64,000 nucleotides of DNA from Cavia porcellus (Eukaryota > Chordata > Mammalia > Rodentia > Caviidae): positions 3,410,001 through 3,474,000 of the forward strand of contig NW_026947501.1 of the NCBI RefSeq assembly GCF_034190915.1, given 5' to 3'. Positions 1-13,100 of this stretch are shown in pieces. The position numbers were made by a program, and so were the translations under genes. The notes beneath the pieces are model-generated. The model saw nothing but the letters and a program-made list of their open reading frames with translations. It was not told where the DNA came from and searched no databases. Within the stretch, counting starts at the first letter, position 1. Each line of letters begins with the position of its first letter.

Positions 1-3000
1 GGTTTCTGAAAAACATCACGGGGTGGTGCACATTGTAAGGGTTTCTAACAGGCCATTCACTAGTAGGAGTGAGAAAAACCTAATGGGGTGGTGTCAATCG
101 GAGGGCCTGAATAAGGATAGGCAGTGTGTGGCAATGTAGGATGTAGAAAAGCACCACGGCATGGTCAGCATGGGAAAGTCAGGAAACATGCTGTGGCAAT
201 GTCTGATAGCTTTCTGAAAAACATTACGGGTTGGTGTGCATTGTGAAAGTTTCTAACAGGCCATTCACTAGTAGGAGTCAGAAAAACATCACGGCGTGTT
301 GTGAATTGGAGGGCCTGAATCAGGATAGGCAGTGAGTGGCATAGTACGATAGAGAAAAGCACCAAAGGGTGGTCATCATGGGGAGGTCAGGACAAATGCA
401 GTGGCAATGTAGGATAGCTTTCTGAAAAACATCATGAGTGGTGAGAATTGCAAGGCTTTCTAACAGGCCATTCAGTAGTAGGACTGAGAAAAATGTCACG
501 GGGTGGTGTGAATAAGAGGGCCTGAATTATGATAAGCAGTGAGTGGCAATGTAGGATGGAGAAAAGCACCACGGGGTGGTCAGCATGGGGAGGTCAGGAA
601 ACATGCAGAGGCAATTTAGGATAGGTTTCTGAAAAAAACTTCGGGGTGGTGCGCATTGTAAGGGTTTCTAACAGGCCATTAACAAGTAGGAGTGAGAAAA
701 ACATCACGGGGTGGTGTGAATCGGAGGGCCTGATTTAGGATAGGCAGTGAGGGGCAATGTAGGATGGAGAAAAGCACCACGGGTTGGTCAGCATGAGGAG
801 GTCAGGAAACATGCAGTGGCAAAGTAGGATAGTTTTCTGAAAAACATCACGGAGTGGTGCCCATTGTATGGCTTTCTAACAGGCCATTCACTAGTAGCAG
901 TGAGAAAAACATCACGGGGTGTTGTGAATCGGAGGGCCTGAATCAACTTAGAAAGTGAGTGGCAATGTAGGATGGAGAAAAGCACCACGGGTTGCTGAGC
1001 ACGGGGAGGTCAGGAATCATACAAATGCAATGTAGGATAGGTTTATGAAAAACATCGCGGGGTTGTGCGCATTGGAAGGATTTGTAGCAGGCCATTCACT
1101 AGTCGGATTGAGAAAAACATGACGGGGTGGTTTGAATCAGATGTTCTGAATTAGGATATACAGTGAGTGGCCTTGTATGATGGAGAAAAGGAGCACGGGG
1201 TGGTCAGCATGGGGAGGTCGGGAAACATGCATTGGCAATGTAGGATAGGTTTCAGAAAAACATCGCTGGTGGTGCGCATTGTAAGGCTTTCTAATAGGCA
1301 ATTCACTAGTAGGAGTGAGATAAACATCACGGGTGTTGTGAATCGGAGGGCCTGAATTAGGATAGGCAGTGAGTGGCAATATAAAATGGAGAAAAGCACC
1401 ACGGTGTGGTCAGCATGGGGAGGTCAGGAAACATGGAGTGGCAATATAGGATAGGATTCTGAAATACATCACGGGGTGGTGCGCATTCTAAGGGTTTCTA
1501 ACCGGCCATTCCCTGGTAGGAGTGAGAAATACATCACGGGAGGGTGTGAATCGGAAGGCCTGAATTAGGATAGGCAGTGAGTGGCAATGTAGGATGAAGA
1601 AAAGCACCACGGCATGGTCACCATGGGGAAGTCAGGAAACATGCAGTGGCAATGTGGGATAGTTTTCTGAAAAACATCGAGGGTGGTGCGCATTGTAAGT
1701 GTTTCTAACAGGCCATTCACTAATCGGAGTGAGAAAATCATAATGGCGTGGTGAGAATTGGAGCGCCTGAATCAGGATAGGCAGTGAGTGGCAATGTAGG
1801 ATGGAGAAAAGCACCAAAGGGTGGTCATCATGGGGAGGTCAGGACACATGCAGTGGCAATGTATGATTGGTTTCTGAAAAACATCAAGGGGTGGTGCGCA
1901 TTGTAAGGGTTTCTAAATGGCCATTCACTAGTAGGAGTGAGAAAAACATAACGGGGTGGTGTGAATCAAAGTGCCTGAATAAGTATAGGCAGTGAGTGGC
2001 AATATTGGATGTAGAAAAGCACCACGGGGTGGTCAGCGTGGGAGATCAGGAAACATGCAGTGGCAATGTAGGATAGATTTCTGAAAAACATTATTGGTTG
2101 GTGCGCATTGTAAGGGTTTCTAACAGGCCATTCAATAGTAGGATTGAGAAAAACATCACGGGGTGGTGTGAATCGGAGGGCCTGAATTATGATATGCAGT
2201 GAGTGGCAATGTAGGATGGGGAAAAGCACCACAGGGTGGTCAGCATGGGGAGGACAGGAAACATACAGTGGCAATGTAGGATAGTTTTCTGAAAAAAATC
2301 ACGGGGTGGTGCGCATTGTAAGTGTTTGTAGCAGGCCATTCACTAGTAGGAGTGAGAAAATCATCTTGGGGTGGTGTGAATGGGAGGGCCTGAATTAGGA
2401 TATTCTTGGAGTGGCAATGAAGAATGGAGAAAAGCACCATGGGGTGGTCAACATGGGGAGGGCAGGAAACATGCAATGGCAATGTAGGGTAGGTTTCTGA
2501 AAAACATTGCGGGGTGGTGCGCATTAAAAGTGTTTCTAACAGGCCATTCACTAGTAGGAGTGAGAAAAACATCACGGGGTGGTGTGAATCAGAGGGCCTG
2601 AATTAGGTTAGGCAGTGAGTGGCAATGTAGGATGGAGAAAATCACCACAGGGTGGTCAGCATGGGGAGGTCAGAAAACATGCCGTGGCAATGTAGGATAA
2701 GTTTCTGAAAAAAAAAAAAAGCAGGGTGGTGCGCATTGTAAGAGTTTCTAACAGGCCATACACTAGTAGCAGTGAGTAAAACATCACGGGTTGGTGTGAA
2801 TCGGAGGGTCTGAATTAGGATAGGCAGTGAGTGGCAATGTAGGATGGAGAAAAGCACCACGGGGTTGTCAGCATGGGGAGGTCAGGAAACATGCAGTGGC
2901 AATGTAGGATAGTTTTCTGAAAAACATCACGGGGAGGTGCACAATGTAATGGTTTCTAACAGGCCATTCACTAGTAGGATTGAGAAAAACATCACGGGGT

Positions 3001-5745
3001 GGTGTGAATCGGAGGGCCTGAATTAGGATAGGCAGTGAGTGGCAATGTAGGATGGAGAAAAGCACCACAGGGTGGTCATAATGGGGAGGTCAGGATAAAT
3101 GAAGTGGCAATGCAGGATAGGTTTCTGAAAAACATCGCGAGTGGTGAGAATTGTAAGGCTTTCTAACAGGCCATTCAGTAGTAGGACTGAAAAAAACATC
3201 ACTGGGTGGTGTGAATCAGAGGGCCTGAATTATGATAAGCAGTGAGTGGCAATGTAGGATGGAGAAAAGCACCACGGGGTGGTCAGCATGGGAAGGTCTG
3301 GAAACATGCAGAGGCAATTTAGGATAGGTTTCTGAAAAAAACTTCGGGGTGGTGCGCATTGTAAGGGTTTCTAACAGGCCATTAACTAGTAGGAGTTAGA
3401 AAAACATCACGGGGTGGTGTGAATCGGAGGGCCTGATTTAGGATAGGCAGTGAGTGGCAATGTAGGATGGAGAAAAGCACCACGGGGTGGTCAGCATGAG
3501 GAGGTCAGGAAACATGCACTGGCAAAGTAGGATAGTTTTCTGAAAAACATCACGGGGTGGTGCCCATTGTATGGCTTTCTAACAGGCCATTCACTAGTAG
3601 GAGTGAGAAAAACATCACGGGGTGTTGTGAATCGGGGGGCCTGAATCAACTTAGACCGTGAGTGTCAATGTAGGATGGAGAAAAGCACCACGGGTTGGTG
3701 AGCACGGGGAGGTCAGGAATCATACAATGGCAATGTAGGCTGGGTTTCTGAAAAACATCGCGGGGTTGTGCGCATTGGAAGGATTTGTAGCAGGTCATTC
3801 ACGAATAGGATTGAGAAAAACATCACGGGTTGGTTTGAATCAGATGTTCTGAATTAGGATATACAGTGAGTGGCAATGTAGGATGGAGAAAAGGACCACG
3901 GGGTGGTCAGCATGGGGAGGTCGGGAAACATGCATTGGCAATGTAGGATAGATTTCTGAAAAACATCGCTGGTGGTGCGCATTGTAAGGCTTTCTAACAG
4001 GCATTCACTAGTAAGAGTGAGAAAAACATCAGGGGTGGTGTGAATCGGAGGGCCTGAATTATGGTAGGCAGTGAGTGGCAATATAAAATGGAGAAAAGCA
4101 CCACGGTGTGGTCAGCATGGGGAGGTCAGGAAACATGGAGTGGCAATATAGGATAGGTTTCTGAAAAACATCACGGGGTGGTGCGCATTTTAAGGGTTTC
4201 TAACCGGTATTCCCTGGTAGGAGTGAGAAATACATCACGGGAGGGTGTGAATCGGAAGGCCTGAATTAGGATAGGCAGTGAGTGGCAATGTAGGATGAAG
4301 AAAAACACCACGGCATGGTCAGCATGGGAAAGTCAGGAAACATGCAGTGGCAATGTGGGATACCTTTCTGAAAAACATCGCGGGGTGGTGCGCATTGTAA
4401 GTGTTTCTAACAGGCCATTCACTAATAGCAGTGAGAAAAACATCACGGCGTTGTGTGAATTGGAGGGCCTGAATCAGAATAGGCAGTGAATGGCAATGTA
4501 GGATGGAGAAAAGCACCAAAGGGTGGTCATCATGGGGAGGTCAGGACACATGCAGTGGCAATGTATGATTGGTTTCTGAAAAACATCGCGGGTGGTGAGA
4601 ATTGTAAGGCTTTCTAACAGGCCATTCACTAGTAGGAGTGAAAAAAAACATCAAGGGGTGTTGTGAATCGGAGAGACTGAATTAGGTTAGGCAGTGAGTG
4701 GCTATGTAGGATGGAGAAAATCACCACAGGGTGGTCAGCATGGGAGGTCAGAAAACATGCCCTGGCAACGTAGGATAGGTTTCTGAAAAAAAAAGCGGGG
4801 TGGTGCGCATTGTAAGAGTTTCTAACAGGCCATTCACTAGTAGGAGTGAGAAAAACATCACGGGGTGGTGTGAATCGGAGGGTCTGAATTAGGATAGGCA
4901 GTGAGTGGCAATGTAGGATGGAGAAAAGCACCACAGGATGGTAAGCATGGGGAGGTCAAGAAACATGCAGTGGCAATGTAGGATAGGTTTCTGAAAAACA
5001 TCACCGGGTGGTGCGCAATGTAAGGGTTTCTAACAGGCATTCACTAGTAGGATTGAGAAAAACATCACGGGGTGGTGTGAATCGGAGGGCCTGAATTAGG
5101 ATAGGCAGTGAGTGGCAATGTAGGATGGAGAGAAGCACCACGGTGTGGTCAGCATGGGGAGGTCCGGAAACATGCAGTGGCAATGTAGGATAGGTTTCTG
5201 AAAAACATTACGGGGTGGTGCACATTGTAAGGTTTTCTAACCGGCCAATCCCTTTTAGGAGTGAGAGATATATCACGGGAGAGTGTGAATCGGTAGGCCT
5301 GAATCAGGATAGGCAGTGAATGGCAATGTAGGATGGAGAAAAGCACCACGGCATGGTCAGCATGGGAAGGTTAGGATACATTCAGTGGCAATGTAGTATA
5401 GGTTTCTGAAAAACATCACGGGGTGGTGCACATTGTAAGGGTTTCTAACAGGCCATTCACTAGTAGGAGTGAGAAAAACCTAATGGGATGGTGTCAATCG
5501 GAGGGCCTGAATAAGGATAGGCAGTGTGTGGCAATGTAGGATGTAGAAAAGCACCACGGCACGGTCAGCATGGGAAAGTCAGGAAACATGCTGTGGCAAT
5601 GTCTGATAGCTTTCTGAAAAACATTACGGGTTGGTGTGCATTGTGAAAGTTTCTAACAGGCCATTCACTAGTAGGAGTCAGAAAAACATCACGGCGTGTT
5701 GTGAATTGGAGGGCCTGAATCAGGATAGGCAGTGAGTGGCAATGT
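1..5745 (+). repeat. 13-monomer HOR domain (~2.70 kb period), block copy 1
   Basis: About 345-1885 is closely matched by about 3048-4588 at an offset near 2703 bp, i.e. 13 monomers. Shared rare variants include GCAGAGGCAATTTAGG (near 606 and 3309), AAAAAAACTTCGGGG, the AATCAACTTAGA variant (near 951 and 3643), GAATCATACAA (near 1014 and 3716) and GGAAGGATTTGTAGCAGG. In addition 5401-5745 repeats 1-345 with two substitutions seen (ATGGGG/ATGGGA and GCATGG/GCACGG). Beyond 345 versus 5745 the two part company at GGCAGTGAGTGGCA. The domain thus contains two HOR units plus the start of a third. Confidence 0.8.
1392..1599 (+). repeat. Example of the CCATTCCCTGG monomer subfamily
   Basis: In this monomer the usual GGCCATTCACTAGTAGG is replaced by GGCCATTCCCTGGTAGG, and the following core begins GAGAAATACATCACGGGAGGG. 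The same linked variants recur near 4210, 7116, 10668, 12126, 14630, 21817, 23890 and 28707 and at the matching places in block copy 2. The subfamily has lost the ACTAGT site. It usually follows the GATGTTCTGAATTAG monomer by one or two units in the 12- and 13-mer HORs. Confidence 0.75.
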
Positions 5746-8700
5746 TGGATGTAGAAAAGCACCACGGGGTGGTCAGCGTGGGGAGATCAGGAAACATGCA
5801 GTGGCAATGTAGGATAGATTTCTGAAAAACATTATTGGTTGGTGCGCATTGTAAGGGTTTCTAACAGGCCATTCAATAGTAGGATTGAGAAAAACATCAC
5901 GGGGTGGTGTGAATCGGAGGGCCTGAATTATGATATGCAGTGAGTGGCAATGTAGGATGGGGAAAAGCACCACAGGGTGGTCAGCATGGGGAGGACAGGA
6001 AACATACAGTGGCAATGTAGGATAGTTTTCTGAAAAAAATCACGGGGTGGTGCGCATTGTAAGTGTTTGTAGCAGGCCATTCACTAGTAGGAGTGAGAAA
6101 ATCATCTTGGGGTGGTGTGAATGGGAGGGCCTGAATTAGGATATTCTTGGAGTGGCAATGAAGAATGGAGAAAAGCACCATGGGGTGGTCAACATGGGGA
6201 GGTCAGGAAACATGCAGTGGCAATGTAGGGTAGGTTTCTGAAAAACATTGCGTGGTGGTGCGCATTAAAAGTGTTTCTAACAGGCCATTCACTAGTAGGA
6301 GTGAGAAAAACATCACAGGGTGGTGTGAATCAGAGGGCCTGAATTAGTATAGGCAGTGAGTGGCAATGTAGGATGGAGAAAATCACCACAGGGTGGTCAG
6401 CATGGGGAGGTCAGAAAACATGCCGTGGCAATGTAGGATAAGTTTCTGAAAAAAAAAACGGGGTGTTGCACATTGTAAGTGTTTCTAACAGGCCATTCAC
6501 TAGTAGCAGTGAGAAAAACATCACGGGGTGGTGTGAATCGGAGGGCCTGAATTAGGATAGGCAGTGAGTGGCAATGTAGGATGGAGAAAAGCACCACAGC
6601 GTGGTCAGCATGGGGAGGTAGGAAACATGCAGTGGCAATGTAGGATAGTTTTCTGAAAAACATCATGGGCTGGTGCGCTTTGTATGGGTTTCTAACAGGC
6701 CATTCACTAGTAGGATTGAGAAAAAACATCACCGGGTGGGTTGAATCAGATGTTCTGAATTAGCATATACAGTGAGTGTCAATGTAGGATGGAGAAAAGG
6801 ACCACGGGGTGGTCAGCATGGGGAGGTCGGGAAACTTGCATTGGCAATGTAGGATAGGTTTCTGAAAAACATCGCTGGTGGTGCGCATTGTAAGGCTTTC
6901 TAACAGGCCATTCACTAGTAGGAGTGAGAAAAACATCACGGGGTTGTGTGAATCGGAGTGCCAGAATAAGGATAGGCAGTGAGTGGCAATATAAAATGGA
7001 GAAAAGCACCACGGTTTGGTCAGCATGGGGAGGTCAGGAAACATGGAGTGGCAATATAGGATAGGTTTCTGAAAAACATCACGGGGTGGTGCGCATTGTA
7101 AATGTTTCTAACCGGCCATTCCCTGGTAGGAGTGAGAAATACATCACGGGAGGGTTTGAATCGGAAGGCTTGAATTAGGATAGGCAGTGAGTGGCAATGT
7201 AGGATGGAGAAAAGCACCACGGCATGGTCAGCATGGGGAGGTCAGGAAACATGCAGTGGCAATGTGGGATAGCTTTCTGAAAAGCATTATTGGTTGGTGC
7301 GCATTGTAAGGGTTTCTAACAGGCCATTCACTAGTAGGAGTGAGAAAAACATCACAGTGTGGTGTGAATTGGAGGGCCTGAATCAGGATAGGCAGTGAGT
7401 GGCAATGTAGGATGGAGAAAAGCACCAAAGGGTGGTCATCATGGGGAGCTCAGGACACATGCAGTGGCAATGTAGGATAGGTTTTTGTAAAACATTGCGT
7501 GTGGTGAGAATTGTAAGCCTTTCTAACAGGCCATTCACCAGTAGGAGTGAGATAAACATCATGGGGTGGTGTGAATCAGAGGCCCTGAATTATGATAAGC
7601 AGTGAGTGGCAATGTATGATGTAGAAAATCACCACAGGGTGGTCAGCATGGGGAGGTCAGAAAACATGCAGTGGCAATGTAGGATAGGTTTCGGAAAAAA
7701 AAAAAAATGGGGTGTTGCACATTGTAAGTGTTTCTAACAGGCCATTTACTAGTAGCAGTGAGAAAAACATCACGGGGTGGTGTGAATCGGAGGGCCTTAA
7801 TTAGGATAGGCAATGAGTGGCAATGTAGGATGGAGAAAAGCACCACAGCGTGGTCAGCATGGGGAGGTAGGAAACATGCAGTGGCAATGTAGGATAGTTT
7901 TCTGAAAAACATCACGGGGTGGTGTGCTTTTTAAGGGTTTCTAACAGGCCATTCACTAGTAGGATTGAGAAAAACATCACAGGGTGGTTTGAATCAGATG
8001 TTCTGAATTAGCATATACAGTGAGTGTCAATGTAGGATGGAGAAAAGGACCACGGGGTGGTCAGCATGGGGAGGTCGGGAAACATGTATTGGCAATGTAG
8101 GATAGGTTTCTGAAAAACATCGCTGGGGGTGCGCATTGTAAGGCTTTCTAACAGGCCATTCACTAGTAGGAGTGAGAAAAACATCACGGGGTTGTGTGAA
8201 TTGGAGGGCCTGAATTAGGTTAGGCATGAGTGGCAATGTATGATGTAGAAAAGCACCACGGGGTGGTCTGAATGGGGAGGTCAGGAAACATGCAGTGGCA
8301 ATGTGGGATAGATTTCTGAAAAACATTACGGGTTGGTGCGCATTGTAAGGGTTTCTAACAGGTCATTCACTAGTAGGAGTGAGAAAAACATCACGGGGTG
8401 GTGTCAATCGGAGGGCCTGAATTATGATATGCAGTGAGTGGCAATGTAGGATGGAGAAAAGCACCACGGGGTGGTCAGCATGGGGAGGACAGGAAACATA
8501 CAGTGGCAATGTAGGATAGTTTTCTGAAAAAAATCACGGGGTGGTGCGCATTGTAAGTGTTTGTAGCAGGCCATTCACTAGTAGGAGTGAGAAAATCATC
8601 TCGGGGTGGTGTCAATGGGAGGGCCTGAATTAGGATATTCTTGGAGTGGCAATGAAGAATGGAGAAAAGCACCATGGGGTGGTCAACATGGGGAGGTCAG

Positions 8701-8942
8701 GAAACATGCAATGGCAATGTAGGATAGGTTTCTGAAAAACATCGCGGGGTGGTGCGCATTGTAAGGGTTTGTAACAGGCCATTCACTAGTAGGAGTGAGA
8801 AAAACATCACGGAGTGGTGTGAATCGGAGGGCCTGAATTAGGTTAGGCAGTGAGTGGCAATGTAGGATGGAGAAAATCACCACAGGGTGGTCAGCATGGG
8901 GAGGTCAGAAAACATGCCTTGGCAATGTAGGATAGGTTTCTG

Positions 8943-8964
8943 AAAAAAAAAAAAAAAAAAAAAA
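8943..8964 (+). repeat. Phase-locked A-tract (22 A)
   Basis: One of a class of A-tracts at the same phase in core 1 after GTTTCTG. Others in block copy 1 and the single-copy part: 2708-2720 (13), 4786-4794 (9), 6449-6458 (10), 7695-7707 (13), 9370-9385 (16), 11454-11467 (14), 13325-13334 (10), 13947-13963 (17), 15821-15830 (10), 20935-20949 (15), 31780-31796 (17), 32826-32836 (11) and 34903-34913 (11). Most are preceded by AGAAAACATGCC and have lost the CATCA of core 1, so they form one monomer subfamily. Confidence 0.9.
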
Positions 8965-9718
8965 CGGGGTGTTGCACATTGTAAGTGTTTCTAACAGGCC
9001 ATTCACTAGTAGCAGTGAGAAAAACATCACGGGGTGGTGTGAATCGGAGGGCCTGAATTAGGATAGGCAGTGAGTGGCAGTGTAGGATGGAGAAAAGCAC
9101 CACAGCGTCGTCAACATGGGGAGGTAGAAAACATGCAGTGGCAATGTAGCAAAAGTTTTCTGAAAAACATCACGGGGTGGTGCGCTTTGTACGGGTTTCT
9201 AACAGGCCATTCACTAGTAGGAGTGAGAAAAACATCACGGGTGGTGTGAATCGGAGGGCCTGAATTAGGTTAGGCAGTGAGTGGCAATGTAGGATGGAGA
9301 AAATCACCACAGGGTGGTCAGTATGGGGAGGTCAGAAAACATGCCGTGGCAATGTAGGATAGGTTTCTGAAAAAAAAAAAAAAAACGGGGTGTTGCACAT
9401 TGTAAGTGTTTCTAACAGGCCATTCACTAGTAGCAATGAGAAAAACATCACGGGGTGGTGTGAATCGGAGGGCCTGAATTAGGATAGGCAGTGAGTGGCA
9501 ATGTAGGATGGAGAAAAGCACCAAAGGGTGGTCATAATGGGGTGCTCAGGACACATGCTGTGGCAATGTCGGATAGGTTTCTGTAAAACATTGGGGGTGG
9601 TGAGAATTGTAAGCCTTTCTAACAGGCCATTCACCAGTAGGAGTGAGATAAACATCATGGGGTGGTGTGAATCAGAGGGCCTGAATTATGATAAGCAGTG
9701 AGTGGCAATGTATGATGT

Positions 9719-10140
9719 AGAAAAGCACCACGGGGTGGTCTGCATGGGGAGGTCAGGAAACATGCAATGGCAATGTAGGATAGTTTTCTGAAAAACATCG
9801 CGGGGTGGTGCGCATTGTAAGGGTTTCTAACAGGCCATTCACTAGTAGGAGTGAGAAAAACATCATGGCGTGGTGTGAATCGGAGGGCCTGAATTAGGTT
9901 AGGCAGTGAGTGGCAATGTAGGATGGAGAAAAGCACCACGGGGTGGTCTGCATGGGGAGGTCAGGAAACATGCAATGGCAATGTAGGATAGTTTTCTGAA
10001 AAACATCGCGGGGTGGTGCGCATTGTAAGGGTTTCTAACAGGCCATTCACTAGTAGGAGTGAGAAAAACATCATGGCGTGGTGTGAATCGGAGGGCCTGA
10101 ATTAGGTTAGGCAGTGAGTGGCAATGTAGGATGGAGAAAA
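9719..10140 (+). repeat. Exact single-monomer duplication
   Basis: 9719-9932 and 9927-10140 read identically at an offset of exactly 208 bp (214 bp identical, so one monomer plus a small overlap). Neighbouring monomers elsewhere are clearly different from each other, so this pair is a recent one-unit expansion. The same pair is at 45239-45660 in block copy 2. Confidence 0.85.
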
Positions 10141-13100
10141 TCACCAGAGGGTGGTCAGCATGGGGAGGTCAGAAAACATGCCGTGGCAATGTAGGATAGG
10201 ATTCTGAAAAACATCACGGGGTGGTGCGCTTTGTAAGGGTTTCTAATAGGCCATTCACTAGTAGGATTGAGAAAAGCATCACGGGGTGGTTTGAATCAGA
10301 TGTTCTGAATTAGCATATACAGTGAGTGTCAATGTAGGATGGAGAAAAGGACCACGGGGTGGTCAGCATGGGGAGGTAGGGAAACATGCATTGGCAATGT
10401 AGGATAGGTTTCTGAAAAACATCGCTGGTGGTGCGCATTGTAAGGCTTTCTAACAGGCCATTCACTAGTAGGAGTGAGAAAAACATCACGGGGTTGTGTG
10501 AATCGGAGGGCCTGAATTAGGATAGGCAGTGAGTGGCAATATAAAATGGAGAAAAGCACCACGGTGTGGTCAGCATGGGGAGGTCAGGAAACATGGACTG
10601 GCAATATAGGATAGGTTTATGAAAAACATCACGGGGTGGTGCGCATTGTAAGGGTTTCTAAGCAGCCATTCCCTGGTAGGAGTGAGAAATACATCACGGG
10701 AAGGTGTGAATCTGAAGGCCTGAATTAGGATAAGCAGTGAGTGGCAAAGTATGATGTAGAAAAGCACCACGGGGTGGTCTGCATGGGGAGGTCAGCAAAC
10801 ATGCAGTGGCAATGTGGGATAGATTTCTGAAAAACATTACGTGTTGGTGCGCATTGTAAGGGTTTCTAACAGGCCATTCACTAGTAGGAGTCAGAAAAAC
10901 ATCACGGGGTGGTGTGAATCGGAGGGCCTGAATTATGATATGCAGTGAGTGGCAATGTAGGATGGAGAAAAGCACCACGGGATGGTCAGCATGGGGAGGA
11001 CAGGAAACATACAGTGGAAATGTAGGATAGTTTTCTGAAAAATATCACGGGGTGGTGCGCATTGTAAGTGTTTGTAGCAGGCCATTCACTAGTAGGAGTG
11101 AGAAAATCATCTCGGGGTGGTGTGAATGGGAGGGCTTGAATTAGGATATTCTTGGAGTGGCAATGTAGATTGGAGAAAAGCACCATGGGGTCTTCAACAT
11201 GGGGAGGTCAGGAAACATGCAATGGCAATGTAGGATAGGTTTCTGAAAAACATCGCGGGGTGGTGTGCATTGTAAGTGTTTCTAACAGGCCATTCACTAG
11301 TAGGAGTGAGAAAAACATCACGGCGTGGTGTGAATTGGAGGGCCTGAATTAGGTTAGGCAGTGAGTGGCAATGTAGGATGGAGAAAATCACTACAGGGTG
11401 GTCAGCATGGGGAGGTCAGAAAACATGCCGTGGCAATGTAGGATAGGTTTCTGAAAAAAAAAAAAAATGGGGTGTTGCACGGTGTAAGTGTTTCTAACAG
11501 GCCATTCACTAGTAGCATTGAGAAAAACATCACGGGGTGGTGTGAATCGGAGGGCCTGAATTAGGATAGGCAGTGAGTGGCAATGTAGGATGGAGAAAAG
11601 CACCACAGCGTGGTCAGCATGGGGAGGTAGGAAACATGCAGTGGCAATGTAGGAAAGTTTTCTGAAAAACATCACGGGGTGGTGCGCTTTGTAAGGGTTT
11701 CTAACAGGCCATTCACTAGTAGGATTGAGAAAAACATCACGGGGTGGTTTGAATCAGATGTTCTGAATTAGCATATACAGTGAGTGTCAATGTAGGATGG
11801 AGAAAAGGACCACAGGGTGGTCAGCATGGGGAGGTCGGGAAACATGCATTGGCAATGTCGGATATGTTTCTGAAAAACATCGCTGGTGGTGCGCATTGTA
11901 AGGCTTTCTAACAGGCCATTCACTAGTATGAGTGAGAAAAACATCACGGGGCTGTGTGAATCGGAGGGCCTGAATTAGGATAGGCAGTGAGTGGCAATAT
12001 AAAATGGAGAAAAGCACCACGGTGTGGTCAGCATGGGGCGGTCAGGAAACATGGAGTGGCAATATAGGATAGGTTTCTGAAAAACATCACGGGGTGGTGC
12101 GCATTGTAATGGTTTCTAACAGGCCATTCCCTGGTGGGAGTGAAAAATACATCACGGGAGGGTGTGAATTGGAAGTCCTGACTTAGGATAGGCAGTGAAT
12201 GGCAATGTAGGATGGAGAAAAGCACCACGGCATGGTCAGCATTGGGAGGTCAGGAAACATGCAGTGGCAATGTGGGATAGCTTTCTGAAAAGCATTACTG
12301 GTTGTTGCGCATTGTAAGGGTTTCTAACAGGCCATTCACTAGTAGGAGTGAGAAAAACATCACAGCGTGGTGTGAATTGGAGGGCCTGAATCAGGATAGG
12401 CAGTGAGTGGCAATGTAGGATGGAGAAAAGCACCAAAGGGTGGTCATCATGGGGAGCTCAGGACACATGCAGTGGCAATGTAGGATAGGTTTCTGTAAAA
12501 CATTGCGTGTGGTGAGAATTGTAAGCCTTTCTAACAGGCCATTCACCAGTACGAGTGAGATAAACATCATGGGGTGGTGTGAATCAGAGGGCCTGAATTA
12601 TTATAAGCAGTGAGTGGCAATGTATGATGTAGAAAAGCACCACGGGGTGGTCTGCATGGGGAGGTCAGGAAACATGCAGTGGCAATGTAGGATAGGTTTC
12701 TGAAAAACATCGCTGGTGGTGCGCTTTGTAAGGGTTTCTAACAGGCCATTCACTAGTAGGATTGAGAAAAACATCACGGGGTGGTTAGAATCAGATGTTC
12801 TGAATTAGCATATACAATGAGTGTCAATGTAGTATGGAGAAAAGGACCACGGGGTGGTCAGCATGGGGAGGTCGGGAAACATGCATTGGCAATGTACGAT
12901 AGGTTTCTGAAAAACATCGCTGGTGGTGCACATTGTAAGGCTTTCTAACAGGCCATTCAGTAGTAGGAGTGAGAAAAACATCACAGGGTTGTGTGAATCG
13001 GAGGGCCTGAATTAGGATAGGCAATGATTGGCAATATAAAATGGAGAAAAGCACCACGGTGTGGTCAGCATGGGGAGGTCAGGAAACATGCAGTGGCAAT

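Noticed and set aside
2590..2620. Telomere-like TTAGGTTAGG in some monomers
   Set aside because: It arises from a single A-to-T change in GAATTAGGATAGG, occurs as an isolated near-pair, and never forms a (TTAGGG)n run.
5401..5745. Start of another copy of the large block
   Set aside because: It repeats 1-345 only, with two substitutions, and then departs into a 1998-like monomer. It belongs to the 13-mer HOR layer.
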